A stretch of DNA of 47,819 bases from Lachnospiraceae bacterium (GCA_017391465.1 JAFOYH010000015.1:1-47819); one strand, 5' to 3'; shown: positions 17,380 through 26,783, numbered from the stretch's first letter. Numbers and translations: made by a program. The notes: a model not told the origin generated them from the sequence alone.

Positions 17380-17900
17380 TGAAGAAAGATTTAAGTTATA
17401 ACCAGATTCCGGAGAACATGGAACGGGTACAGCGTATTCTTAAACATCCGGAATTTGAAACATCTATGAGTGCCATTCGTGCACTTGAAAAAGAAAGAAT
17501 TTTCTGTTGTCACGGTATAGCGCATTTGCTGGACGTGGCACGGATTGCTTATATAATGAGTTTGGAAGAAGAGGCAGGATTAAAAAAAGACATGATCTAT
17601 GCGGCCGGTTTACTGCATGATGTGGGAAAATATCTTCAGTACATGAATGGGACGCCACATCATATCAGCAGCGCAGAGATGGGTGAGCGTATTTTGGCAG
17701 ATGCAGGGTATGACGCAGATGAAATTACTGTTATCAGCTATGCCATAAGAAGTCACAGAGACCAAAAAGCGGCCGGAGAAGAGCGTTTAAGCTGGATTCT
17801 TTATCGTGCAGATAAGTTGTCCAGAGCCTGTTATGCCTGCCCGGCTTCTTCAGAGTGCAACTGGAGTGAAGAAAAAAAGACAACGGGAGTGATTTCATGA
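17379..17900 (+). CDS. HD-domain phosphohydrolase in the folate operon
   Basis: 173 residues. An HD fold: His49 in HGIAHLLDVARIAY, the His80-Asp81 pair in LLHDVGKYLQ, HHISSAEMGE and SHRDQ downstream, then the closing aspartate in YRADKLSR. The C-terminal tail has CYACPASSECNW, a cysteine cluster that could bind metal. HD proteins of this type remove phosphate from nucleotides. It overlaps folE by one base and folP by four. The operon has no Nudix or alkaline-phosphatase gene for dihydroneopterin triphosphate, so it is a candidate for that step; this is inference only. Confidence 0.85.
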   Translation: MKKDLSYNQIPENMERVQRILKHPEFETSMSAIRALEKERIFCCHGIAHLLDVARIAYIMSLEEEAGLKKDMIYAAGLLHDVGKYLQYMNGTPHHISSAEMGERILADAGYDADEITVISYAIRSHRDQKAAGEERLSWILYRADKLSRACYACPASSECNWSEEKKTTGVIS

Positions 17901-18724
17901 AGCAAGAGTTGTGTATTGGTGGAGAGGTATTTGCGCGCAGTGGTCATACCTATATTATGGGGATTTTAAATGTGACACCGGATTCTTTTTCCGATGGCGG
18001 CAGATATGACTCTATAGATGAAGCATTTAAACATGCGCGTCAGATGGTGATGGATGGCGCGGATTTAATTGATATTGGGGGTGAATCCACACGTCCCGGA
18101 CATGTGCCGGTTTCAGACGAAGAAGAAATTAAGCGCATTGTTCCTGTCATCGAGATGATCAAACGACATCTTGACGTACCGATTTCTGTGGATACTTATA
18201 AGCCGGCGGTGGCAAAAGCGGCGATCGAAGCCGGAGCAGATATGATCAATGATATCTGGGGATTGAAAAAAGATCCTGAGATGGCGAAAATCATTGCTGA
18301 AACCGGCGTAACCTGCTGCCTGATGCATAATCGTGAGGCTGCAGATTATGAAGATCTGATTCCGGACTGCATTGCGGATTTAAAAGAAACCCTTCGAATT
18401 GCGGAAGACGCAGGAATTGACAGGGACAAGATTGTATTGGATCCGGGGATTGGATTTGGAAAAACCTATGAACAAAATCTTCTGGTTTTAAAACATTTGA
18501 ATGAATTTCATGCATTAGGATATCCATTACTTCTTGGGACATCCAGAAAGTCGGTAATCGGACTGACTTTGGATCTTCCGACGGATGAACGTCTGGAAGG
18601 AACGTTGGCAACAACGGTTATGGGAGTTATGGCGGGAATGAGTTTTGTCCGTGTCCATGACGTGGTGGCCAATGAGCGTGCTATTACCATGACCGAAGCC
18701 GTATTGAAGATTCAGGGGGAATAA
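17897..18724 (+). CDS. folP: Dihydropteroate synthase
   Basis: 275 residues, TIM-barrel pterin-binding enzyme. MGILNVTPDSFSDGG, DIGGESTRPG and DPGIGFGKTYEQN are the standard motifs, and SVDTYKPAVA and TSRKSVIG complete the pterin pocket. It joins p-aminobenzoate to dihydropterin diphosphate and is the sulfonamide target. ATGA overlap with the HD gene suggests coupled translation. Confidence 0.96.
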   Translation: MKQELCIGGEVFARSGHTYIMGILNVTPDSFSDGGRYDSIDEAFKHARQMVMDGADLIDIGGESTRPGHVPVSDEEEIKRIVPVIEMIKRHLDVPISVDTYKPAVAKAAIEAGADMINDIWGLKKDPEMAKIIAETGVTCCLMHNREAADYEDLIPDCIADLKETLRIAEDAGIDRDKIVLDPGIGFGKTYEQNLLVLKHLNEFHALGYPLLLGTSRKSVIGLTLDLPTDERLEGTLATTVMGVMAGMSFVRVHDVVANERAITMTEAVLKIQGE

Positions 18725-18726
18725 GT

Positions 18727-19563
18727 TTGGGACACATAGGGATTAGAGATTTGGAAGTCTATGCCTATCATGGCGTTTATCCGGAAGAACAGACAAACGG
18801 TCAGAAGTTTTATGTTTCTGCAGATCTTTATGTTGATACATGGGAAGCAGAGCATACCGATGATCTGGAGGCCTCTGTAAATTACGGAACAGTTTGTGAA
18901 CGAATCACGGCATATATGACCAATGAAAAACACATGCTTATTGAACGGGCAGCAGGAAAAATATGTGAGAATCTTTTGAGAGATTTTCCAAAGATTGAAA
19001 AAATTCGATTAAAATTATATAAACCGGAAGCACCGATTCCATTGCCATTCGGAACAGTGTTTGTGGAAGTGGAACGTTCCTGGGAGGATGTCTATATCGC
19101 TGTGGGAAGCAATATGGGTGACCGCAGAGCGTTGATTGAAAAGGCTATCGAGATGCTTTCGGAAACCGAAGGTATTGAAGTGAAGAAAGTATCTGCTCTG
19201 ATCGAGACAGAACCCTATGGCTATACGGATCAGGACATTTTCTTAAATGGCTGTCTGCATATGAAAACATGGCTTCCACCGGAAGTGTTATTGAAACGTA
19301 TGCAGGAGATTGAACTTCTTTTACACAGAGAACGAAAGATTCACTGGGGACCAAGAACCATTGATCTGGATATGATCTTATATGGCGATCAGGTTATTCA
19401 TACAAAAGATTTAACCGTACCTCATCCGGATATGGTCAACCGACAGTTTGTCCTTGAACCGTTGGATGAGATCGGAGGTCATGTCTGGCATCCGGTAGAA
19501 AATAAAACGGTTCATCAGTTATGGGAAACATTAAAGAAAAAGGAGGCACAGGAAAATGATTGA
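18727..19563 (+). CDS. folBK: Bifunctional dihydroneopterin aldolase / HPPK (FolB-FolK fusion)
   Basis: 278 residues with two domains. Residues ~1-118 are dihydroneopterin aldolase (IRDLEVYAYHGVYPEEQ ... EKIRLKLYKPEAPIP). Residues ~122-278 are the pyrophosphokinase (YIAVGSNMGDRRALIEKAI; RKIHWGPRTIDLDMILYGD; VPHPDM). Together they turn dihydroneopterin into 6-hydroxymethyl-dihydropterin diphosphate, the substrate of FolP. The fusion is common in Clostridia. It starts with TTG two bases after the folP stop, with AGGGGGA about six bases upstream. Confidence 0.93.
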   Translation: MGHIGIRDLEVYAYHGVYPEEQTNGQKFYVSADLYVDTWEAEHTDDLEASVNYGTVCERITAYMTNEKHMLIERAAGKICENLLRDFPKIEKIRLKLYKPEAPIPLPFGTVFVEVERSWEDVYIAVGSNMGDRRALIEKAIEMLSETEGIEVKKVSALIETEPYGYTDQDIFLNGCLHMKTWLPPEVLLKRMQEIELLLHRERKIHWGPRTIDLDMILYGDQVIHTKDLTVPHPDMVNRQFVLEPLDEIGGHVWHPVENKTVHQLWETLKKKEAQEND

Positions 19564-20551
19564 ATTGCACGTACATTTAGCAGGATCTTTAAAAGCAGCA
19601 ACAATTATTGAATATGCGAAGGAGAGAAATGTACCTCTACCAACTTACAATGCCTCTGAATTGGAACATTATCTGGAAGCACCAGATCACTGTGAAGAAA
19701 AGGCGGACTTTTACGAACTTTGTGAAATGACGGACTGGGTACTTCAGGAGCGTCGTTCCATTCGTCGTGCCATGATTGAACTTGTTAAAGAACTGGATTC
19801 ACAGGGCGTTATGTATGCAGAAATCCGTTTTTCTCCATCGGAATGTACACTGGGAGGACTTCGTCAGGATGATGCGGTGGCTGCGGCCATCGAAGGACTG
19901 GAACGTGGTATGCAGGAAAGCAGACAGATTAAGGCAAATCTTGTTCTTTGTATTATTGAAAAAATGAATGAACACGAAGCTTTTGAAACGGTGGTTGCCG
20001 CAAAGAAATATCTCCATCAGGGCGTTTGTGGTCTGGATCTTCTTTTGAATGAATCTCTTTACGAAACAGAAATCTTTGACTGGCTCTTTGACCTGATCAA
20101 AGAAGAACATATTCCGTTTACGGTGCACTGTGGACAGTATAATACGGACAGCATGAAAAAGGCCATTCGTTATGGAGCAGCCCGGATTAGTCAGGGGCTT
20201 CATATTCAGGATGATGAAGAATTGTTAAATGAGATTCGTGACCGACATGTTATTGTTGAATGTTGTCCGGCAAGTAATCTTAAATTGGGTTCAGTAGATG
20301 ACTATCGCAGACATCCAATTCGTAAATTGTTTGATTTGGGTGTGCCGGTATGTGTATGTACCGATCGTTTAAGAGTATCCGGTATTACTTTGGAAAAAGA
20401 ATATCGCAATCTTATGCGCTATCAGGATTTTACACCACATGAGATTTATCAGATGAATATCAATGCCATCCAGGGGGCATTTTTGACACAGATGGAAAAA
20501 GATAAGTTGTTATTTAAACTATACGAGGCGAATAAAAACCTTATAGACTAA
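19556..20551 (+). CDS. Adenosine-deaminase-like metallohydrolase with altered active site
   Basis: 331 residues aligned end to end with adenosine deaminases: IELHVHLAGSLKAATI (His5, His7), YAEIRFSP and NINAIQGAFL. Metal ligands His5, His7, His191 and Asp270 are kept. However, the canonical HAGE is HCGQ (catalytic Glu becomes Gln194), the VGHG histidine is Gln213 (ISQGLH), TDDP is TDRL (second Asp becomes Arg271) and the substrate-binding glycine of DLAGDE is Leu164. Ordinary adenosine deamination is therefore doubtful. It overlaps the folB-folK end by eight bases and has AAAGGAGG upstream, so it belongs to the folate operon. It may act on a pterin or other purine-like compound, or be non-catalytic; no sequence proof. 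Confidence 0.8.
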   Translation: MIELHVHLAGSLKAATIIEYAKERNVPLPTYNASELEHYLEAPDHCEEKADFYELCEMTDWVLQERRSIRRAMIELVKELDSQGVMYAEIRFSPSECTLGGLRQDDAVAAAIEGLERGMQESRQIKANLVLCIIEKMNEHEAFETVVAAKKYLHQGVCGLDLLLNESLYETEIFDWLFDLIKEEHIPFTVHCGQYNTDSMKKAIRYGAARISQGLHIQDDEELLNEIRDRHVIVECCPASNLKLGSVDDYRRHPIRKLFDLGVPVCVCTDRLRVSGITLEKEYRNLMRYQDFTPHEIYQMNINAIQGAFLTQMEKDKLLFKLYEANKNLID

Positions 20552-20568
20552 ACAAGGAGTAAGAACAA

Positions 20569-21717
20569 ATGGAAGACTTGGGTAAATTACGAGATCAGAT
20601 TGACAGCATTGACGACCAGATTGTCAAACTTTTTGAAGAGCGCATGAAGGTTTCTGAAGGTGTAGCTGCTTACAAACGCAGTGTGGGAAAGCCGGTTCTT
20701 GATAAAGAACGTGAAAAAAATAAAATTGAAAAAGTAACTGCAAAAACAACGAATGCATTTAACCGACAGGGTGTGGAATCTCTGTTTAACCAGATTATGG
20801 CCATCAGCCGTATGCTTCAGTACCAGAGACTTGCCAGTGAACGGACAGATCTTGAAGGCTTTTATGAAGGTGAGATGAAAGTAACATCGGAGACAAAGGT
20901 GGTTTATGCCGGTGTTCCGGGGGCATATGCGGAAAGTGCCATGTTGAACTATTTTGGTACAGAGATTGATGGTTTTAATGTGGAAACCTTTGGGGATGCC
21001 ATGGAGGCTGTACATAGTGGACTTGCAGATTATGCCGTGCTTCCGATTGAAAATTCATCCACAGGCAGTGTCAATGATGTTTATGATCTTTTATCGGATT
21101 ATGATAATCACATTGTGGGTGAGACCATGGTAAAAATTGAGCATGCTCTGCTTGCTCTTCCGGGAAGTTCATTGAATCAGATTCGTACGGTATATTCCCA
21201 TCCGCAGGGACTGATGCAGTGCAGCCGCTTTCTGGATGAAAAGAGAGGCTGGCAGCAGGTGAGTCTTCAGAATACAGCCGCTTCGGCAAAACGTGTGGTG
21301 GATGATGGCGATCTTTCTCAGGCGGCCATTGCCAGCAAACAGGCGGCAAAAAATTATGGACTGATTGTATTAAAAGATCACTTAAATGACCTGGATAATA
21401 ATTCTACACGCTTTGTAGTTATTAGTCATAAAAAAATGTTTGAAACCGATGCCAATACTATCAGCATTTGTTTTGAAACCTTGCATCAGAGCGGCAGCCT
21501 TTACAGTGTTCTCAGTCACTTTATTTTTAATGGGCTGAATATGACCCGTATTGAATCCCGTCCGATTCACGGAAAGCCATGGCAGTATCAGTTTTTCGTG
21601 GATTTTACCGGAAATCTTAAAGAACAGGCTGTAAAGAATGCCCTTCACGGTATTCAGTCTGAAACAGAAAGTTTTCGAATTCTTGGCAACTATAGAGGAG
21701 CAGAAACATTATGTTAA
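20569..21717 (+). CDS. pheA: Bifunctional chorismate mutase / prephenate dehydratase
   Basis: 382 residues. Residues ~1-90 are an AroQ chorismate mutase (LGKLRDQIDSIDDQIVKLFEERM). Residues ~110-285 are prephenate dehydratase (VVYAGVPGAYAESA; LPIENSSTGSV; the catalytic NNSTRFVV). An ACT domain with the IESRP phenylalanine-binding motif ends the protein. It converts chorismate to phenylpyruvate and is expected to be feedback-inhibited by phenylalanine. CAAGGAG precedes the ATG. It overlaps the next gene by seven bases. Confidence 0.95.
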   Translation: MEDLGKLRDQIDSIDDQIVKLFEERMKVSEGVAAYKRSVGKPVLDKEREKNKIEKVTAKTTNAFNRQGVESLFNQIMAISRMLQYQRLASERTDLEGFYEGEMKVTSETKVVYAGVPGAYAESAMLNYFGTEIDGFNVETFGDAMEAVHSGLADYAVLPIENSSTGSVNDVYDLLSDYDNHIVGETMVKIEHALLALPGSSLNQIRTVYSHPQGLMQCSRFLDEKRGWQQVSLQNTAASAKRVVDDGDLSQAAIASKQAAKNYGLIVLKDHLNDLDNNSTRFVVISHKKMFETDANTISICFETLHQSGSLYSVLSHFIFNGLNMTRIESRPIHGKPWQYQFFVDFTGNLKEQAVKNALHGIQSETESFRILGNYRGAETLC

Positions 21718-23009
21718 AAATACGTGTACATGAATTGATTTTATATCGCAATTTTGAAGAGAACATTTTTTTAGATATGGCCTATGTGGCAAATAATTAT
21801 TTAAATGAAAACTGTGATAAAGAAGATTTGATCGATAAGCTTTATAAATGTATCAACGAAATCGTGACTATTGCAAGAGATCATGGATTTAATGGGAATC
21901 TCTGGCATGGTTATCTGACTTATCTTTTGACAACCAACGAGAATGCATTCAGTATGTCCTGTGAAAAGAAAGGTGCCATTGAAGGCAGTATCAACGAGCT
22001 GGCGCTTCATGATCTTCGCATTTTTAAAGAAGCGTATGATGTGGACTGGGATGATATTGAAAAAGTTCTCGGTGTCCATTTTATCCGAATGATTCGTGCT
22101 TTCCATAATCCGGACAAATTGGGTGTTATTTACAGTCAGAGTCTTCGTGAACGCATCGATGTGTTGAATGTGGAACTGGCAAATGCAGATAATATTCATG
22201 TGATGTATGATGTTCTGACAGATTTTTACAAAGATTATGGTGTTGGCAAGTTTGGGCTTCACCGTGCTTTTAAGATTGTCAGTGATGGTCAGACACCAGA
22301 GATTGCACCGATTACACGAACAGAAAAAGTTGTTCTCGATGATATTGTTGGTTATGAAATTCAGAAGAAAAAACTTCGTGATAATACAGAAGCTTTTATA
22401 AAAGGCAAAAAAGCAAATAATGCGCTGCTGTATGGTGACAGTGGAACCGGAAAGTCCACCAGTATTAAAGCAATTTTAAATGAATATTATAAAGACGGGC
22501 TTCGCATGATTGAAGTATATAAACATCAGTTTAAAGATATTTCCAATGTGATTGCTCAAATTAAAAACAGAAATTATAAATATATTCTTTATATGGACGA
22601 TCTTTCTTTTGAAGAGTTTGAGATTGAATATAAATATCTCAAAGCTATCATTGAAGGCGGTCTTGAAACGAAACCGGATAATGTGGTTATCTATGCCACA
22701 TCCAATCGACGTCATTTGATCCGTGAAACATGGGGAGACCGTAAACAGGCACCGGATGATGTTCACGGCAATGATTCTATGCAGGAAAAATTGTCCCTTG
22801 CGACTCGATTTGGCGAAAGTATCTATTATGGCAAGCCAAATCAGAAAGAGTATTTAAACATTGCCAGAGAACTGGCGAAACGTTACGGAATTACCATGTC
22901 GGAAGAAATGATTGAAAAAGAAGCAGTGAAGTGGGAACTTGGTCACGGCGGTCGTTCCGGACGTACAGCTCAGCAGTTTATCAATCACTTAGTCGGCATT
23001 GCAGAATAA
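21711..23009 (+). CDS. DUF815-family AAA-type ATPase
   Basis: 432 residues. The N-terminal half is helical and family-specific; residues ~200-432 form an AAA-like ATPase with Walker A (GDSGTGKST, 242-250), a Walker B-like YILYMDDLSFEE and sensor YATSNRRHL. DUF815 proteins are annotated as predicted ATPases without known function. It overlaps pheA by seven bases; ppx starts 47 bases on. Its protein-remodelling or nucleic-acid role is not indicated by context. Confidence 0.88.
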   Translation: MLKIRVHELILYRNFEENIFLDMAYVANNYLNENCDKEDLIDKLYKCINEIVTIARDHGFNGNLWHGYLTYLLTTNENAFSMSCEKKGAIEGSINELALHDLRIFKEAYDVDWDDIEKVLGVHFIRMIRAFHNPDKLGVIYSQSLRERIDVLNVELANADNIHVMYDVLTDFYKDYGVGKFGLHRAFKIVSDGQTPEIAPITRTEKVVLDDIVGYEIQKKKLRDNTEAFIKGKKANNALLYGDSGTGKSTSIKAILNEYYKDGLRMIEVYKHQFKDISNVIAQIKNRNYKYILYMDDLSFEEFEIEYKYLKAIIEGGLETKPDNVVIYATSNRRHLIRETWGDRKQAPDDVHGNDSMQEKLSLATRFGESIYYGKPNQKEYLNIARELAKRYGITMSEEMIEKEAVKWELGHGGRSGRTAQQFINHLVGIAE

Positions 23010-23056
23010 ACGAAGTCTTTGGTATTTCAGATAATAGAAAGAAGAGGTTTTTGTCC

Positions 23057-24589
23057 ATGCAGGTGTTAGCAGCAATTGATGTGGGTTCCAGCGAAGTGGC
23101 TATGAAAATCTATCAGTTTTCAAAACGTACCGGTGTTCAGGAAGTGGAACATGTACGTTCGATTGTGGAGCTTGGAGCCGATACGTTTAAAACAGGGTTT
23201 TTAAGCTTTGAGGCCGTACAGGAATTATGTGGCGTGCTTAAAGGATTTAAAGCAAAGTTAAAAGAATACCGTATTGACACGTATGTGGCTTATGCGGGCA
23301 GTGCCTTGCGTGAAGCATCCAACAGGGATCTTGTTTTGGATCAGATTCGGATTCAGACAGACATTCAGGTACAGATTATCGGCAATGCTCAGATGCGTTT
23401 CCTTGTTTTACAGTCATTAGCAGGAACCATGCGTCCGTTTGAACGTCTGATTGAAGAGGGCGTTGCCATTGTTGATCTTTCTTCGGGGAGTCTTCAGGTT
23501 TCGGTGTATGAAGATGGCGCCCTTGTTTTATCTCAGAATCTGAAACTGGGATCCCTGCGTGTACGCGAAATTTTAGCGGATATGGAGCAGCAGACTACAT
23601 CTTTTGTGAGTGTCATGGAAGATTATATTGGCAACGATCTTCGCACATTGCAGCGCCTTGTCATCAAAGATATTAAGGTGAAGCACATTATTGTTCTCGG
23701 CGAAGAAATTGCAACGGTTTTAAATGCAGTGAATGCCTCAAAAAACAGAGAAAGTTTTACGGCATCCCAATTTGAAAAGTTTTATTTTAAATTAATGAAA
23801 AGTCCGGAAGATGTGTTGACAAAGAAATACAGTATTCCTTATGAGACTGCCACAGTTTTAAAACCATCCATGATTATATTCAAAAATCTTGTGGAGATGC
23901 TCGGCGGCGAAACCGTGTGGGCGTCAAATGTGGGGTTATGTGACGGAATTCTGGCGGACTATTTAAGAAGTCATCGTCTGGCGTCGAGCCAGCATGATTT
24001 TACAGAAGATATGATTTCTATGGTATATCAGATGGCAGTTCACTATGAAAGTGATATGGAACACACCAAAAATGTGACTCAGCTTTCTTTGGCGATATTT
24101 GACGGTGTGCGTAAAATTTCTGGTTTAACGCCAAGGGATCGTCTGCTTTTACAGATGGCCGGCATTCTTCATGATTGCGGCAAATTCGTCAATATGATGT
24201 ATGGCACGGACAACAGTTATTATTTGATTTTGAATACAGAAATTATTGGTATTTCGGAGGATGAAAAGCAGATTATTGCCAATACGATTCGGTTTAATTC
24301 CAGTGTGGATGTGCCGGACTATTCTATGGTGGCCAGACAGATGAGTCATGTGAATTATGTGCGTATGCTTAAAATGGCAGCTATTTTAGGTCTGGCCAAT
24401 GGTATGGACCGAAGTCATCAGCAACGTATTCAGGATGTGCGTGTGACTGTTTCCGGATCCGAACTTAAGGTCATAGCCAATACCATTTATGATATTACCC
24501 TGGAACAGGGAATGATAGAAAATCGTTCCCATTTCTTTGAACAGATTTATGGATTAAAACCAGTGCTTCGGCAGAAACGGAGGGCTTAA
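23057..24589 (+). CDS. ppx: Ppx/GppA-family exopolyphosphatase with HD domain
   Basis: About 510 residues from the ATG at 23057, which follows GAAGAGG by nine bases and gives the typical VLAAIDVGSSEVAMKI beginning (ASKHA ATPase fold). VAIVDLSSGSLQVSVYEDG is the second phosphate loop. The C-terminal third has an HD domain (EHTKNVTQLSLAIFD; AGILHDCGKF). The reading frame is open back to 22931, inside the DUF815 gene, but those 42 codons are not family-like. It should hydrolyse polyphosphate or pppGpp. It stands two bases before ppk1: synthesis and breakdown of polyphosphate in one operon. Confidence 0.9.
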   Translation: MQVLAAIDVGSSEVAMKIYQFSKRTGVQEVEHVRSIVELGADTFKTGFLSFEAVQELCGVLKGFKAKLKEYRIDTYVAYAGSALREASNRDLVLDQIRIQTDIQVQIIGNAQMRFLVLQSLAGTMRPFERLIEEGVAIVDLSSGSLQVSVYEDGALVLSQNLKLGSLRVREILADMEQQTTSFVSVMEDYIGNDLRTLQRLVIKDIKVKHIIVLGEEIATVLNAVNASKNRESFTASQFEKFYFKLMKSPEDVLTKKYSIPYETATVLKPSMIIFKNLVEMLGGETVWASNVGLCDGILADYLRSHRLASSQHDFTEDMISMVYQMAVHYESDMEHTKNVTQLSLAIFDGVRKISGLTPRDRLLLQMAGILHDCGKFVNMMYGTDNSYYLILNTEIIGISEDEKQIIANTIRFNSSVDVPDYSMVARQMSHVNYVRMLKMAAILGLANGMDRSHQQRIQDVRVTVSGSELKVIANTIYDITLEQGMIENRSHFFEQIYGLKPVLRQKRRA

Positions 24590-24591
24590 AG

Positions 24592-26727
24592 ATGATCGCT
24601 GTGAACAAACCAGAATATTTTACAAATCGAGAACTCAGTTGGCTGGATTTTAATTATCGTGTCCTTGCTGAAGCACGTGATAAGACGATCCCGTTATTTG
24701 AACGTATTAAGTTTTTGAGTATTACATCCTCGAATTTGGATGAGTTTTTTATGATTCGTGTAGCATCCTTAAAAGATATGGTCCATGCCAAATATCGTAA
24801 ACCGGATATCGCCGGGATGACTCCACAGGAACAGTTGGATGCGATTAGTAAGAAGACCCATGCGTTTGTAAGTACCCAATATACAACTTACAATCGTTCG
24901 TTAAAACCGTTGCTTAAACAGAATCAACTGAACATCATTGATTCTTATGAAGATTTGGACAAGATTCAAAAAGAATATGTGGAACAGTATTTTATGCAGG
25001 ATGTTTATCCTGTATTAACACCAATGGCGGTGGATTCATCCCGACCATTTCCGTTGATTCGCAATAAATCTCTGAATATTGGAGCATTGATTTCAAATAA
25101 AGAGGATGAGTCTGAATATGATTTTGCCACAGTTCAGGTGCCATCCATGCTTCCGCGTTTTATAGAGATTCCATCCAAAACAAAAGAAGAAAAGACATTG
25201 ATTTTATTGGAACAGGTCATTGAGATGAACATTCAGAAACTGTTTCTTAATTATAAGATTATCTGTGCTTATCCGTATCGAATCATGCGTAATGCAGATT
25301 TAAGCATTGATGAAGAAGAAGCAGAAGATCTTTTAAAAGAGATCGAGAAACAGTTAAAACAAAGACAGTGGGGAGAGGCAATCCGATTGGAAGTGGAAGA
25401 CGGTATGGATAAGCGTCTGCTGAAAATTCTTAAAAGAGAATTGAATGTTGGTGAAGCAGAGATGTATAAGATCAGCGGACCTTTGGATTTGACATTTCTC
25501 ATGAAAGTCAATGGTCTGGATGGATATGATCATTTGAAATATCCAAAATACGAGCCGCAGCTTTCGAAAGATATACGTCCGGATGAAGATCTGTTCACCC
25601 AGATTCGCCGAAAAGATATTTTATTATTCCATCCATTTCAGAGTTTTGATACAGTGGTGGATTTTGTGCGTCAGGCAGCAAAGGACCCGGATGTCCTTGC
25701 CATTAAACAGACTCTTTATCGTGTCAGTGGTAATTCGCCGATCATTGCCTCATTGGAAGAAGCGGCAGAAAATGGCAAGCAGGTTACAGTTCTTGTTGAA
25801 TTGAAAGCCCGATTTGATGAAGAAAATAACATCATCTGGGCAAAGAAACTTGAAAAAGCCGGTTGCCATGTTATCTATGGTTTGGTAGGTTTGAAAACCC
25901 ACAGCAAAATTACGCTGGTTGTACGCCGCGAAGAAGATGGCATTCGTCGTTATGTTCATCTTGGCACAGGGAATTACAATGACAGTACAGCCAAGATGTA
26001 TACAGATATGGGAATTTTGACCTGTTCGAAACCAATTGGTGAAGATGCAACGGCTGTATTTAATATGCTTTCCGGCTATTCGGAACCTCTGGCATGGAAT
26101 AAATTATCTCTGGCACCGTTGTGGCTGCGTGATCGTTTTATTCAGTTAATCGGTCAGGAAACGCAGAATGCTAAAGAGGGACGGCCGGCCCACATCATTG
26201 CAAAGATGAACTCTCTGTGTGACAAAGATGTAATCATGGCGTTATATGAAGCGGCAGCGGCAGGTGTGAAGATTGAACTTATTATTCGCGGTATTTGCTG
26301 TTTGAAGACAGGCATTCCTGGAATCAGTGAAAATATTACGGTCAAATCCATCGTTGGAAACTTCCTTGAACATAGTCGCATTTTTTATTTTTATAATAAT
26401 GGCTGGGAAAATGTATTTATGGGCAGTGCGGACTGGATGCCAAGAAATCTGGATCGTCGTGTAGAAATTCTTTTCCCGGTAGAAGATGAGGAATGTAAGA
26501 AACAGGTGATTCATATTTTGGATATTCAGCTTCAGGACAATGTGAAGGCACATTATCTGCAGCCGGATGATTCTTATCAGAAGCCGGATAAACGTGGCAA
26601 GGTTCTTGTTTCTTCTCAGGATTATTTTTGTCAGGAGGCTTTAGAAGCTGTCAACGAAGATAAGAAAAAAGACGAAGAAAAGCGCCGTGTTTTTGAGCCA
26701 ATGTATCATAATGAAGATGAAATTTGA
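24592..26727 (+). CDS. ppk1: Polyphosphate kinase 1
   Basis: 711 residues, full-length. NRELSWLDFNYRVLAEA and SSNLDEFFMIRVA are the N-terminal signatures; IKQTLYRVSGNSPII, LKARFDEENNI and HLGTGNYND mark the catalytic core; HSRIFYFYNNG contains the autophosphorylated histidine region. It makes polyphosphate from ATP. CGGAGGG lies upstream within the ppx end. The C-terminal tail is charged (EDKKKDEEKRR). No terminator follows before the tRNA promoter. Confidence 0.95.
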   Translation: MIAVNKPEYFTNRELSWLDFNYRVLAEARDKTIPLFERIKFLSITSSNLDEFFMIRVASLKDMVHAKYRKPDIAGMTPQEQLDAISKKTHAFVSTQYTTYNRSLKPLLKQNQLNIIDSYEDLDKIQKEYVEQYFMQDVYPVLTPMAVDSSRPFPLIRNKSLNIGALISNKEDESEYDFATVQVPSMLPRFIEIPSKTKEEKTLILLEQVIEMNIQKLFLNYKIICAYPYRIMRNADLSIDEEEAEDLLKEIEKQLKQRQWGEAIRLEVEDGMDKRLLKILKRELNVGEAEMYKISGPLDLTFLMKVNGLDGYDHLKYPKYEPQLSKDIRPDEDLFTQIRRKDILLFHPFQSFDTVVDFVRQAAKDPDVLAIKQTLYRVSGNSPIIASLEEAAENGKQVTVLVELKARFDEENNIIWAKKLEKAGCHVIYGLVGLKTHSKITLVVRREEDGIRRYVHLGTGNYNDSTAKMYTDMGILTCSKPIGEDATAVFNMLSGYSEPLAWNKLSLAPLWLRDRFIQLIGQETQNAKEGRPAHIIAKMNSLCDKDVIMALYEAAAAGVKIELIIRGICCLKTGIPGISENITVKSIVGNFLEHSRIFYFYNNGWENVFMGSADWMPRNLDRRVEILFPVEDEECKKQVIHILDIQLQDNVKAHYLQPDDSYQKPDKRGKVLVSSQDYFCQEALEAVNEDKKKDEEKRRVFEPMYHNEDEI

Positions 26728-26754
26728 AAAAATTAAAAAATTTGAAAAATAGTG

Positions 26755-26783
26755 TTGACAACCTGTATATTCTAGTGTATACT
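26755..26783 (+). promoter_or_regulatory. Promoter of the tRNA-Gly gene
   Basis: Consensus TTGACA (26755-26760), 17 bases, TATACT (26778-26783). About 31 bases before the mature tRNA, which leaves a short 5' leader with GTCC/GGAC complementarity. Confidence 0.88.

Noticed and set aside
22931..23056. 42-codon N-terminal extension of the Ppx/GppA frame
   Set aside because: It lies inside the DUF815 gene in another frame, lacks family similarity, and the ATG at 23057 has a ribosome site and the family-typical first residues.
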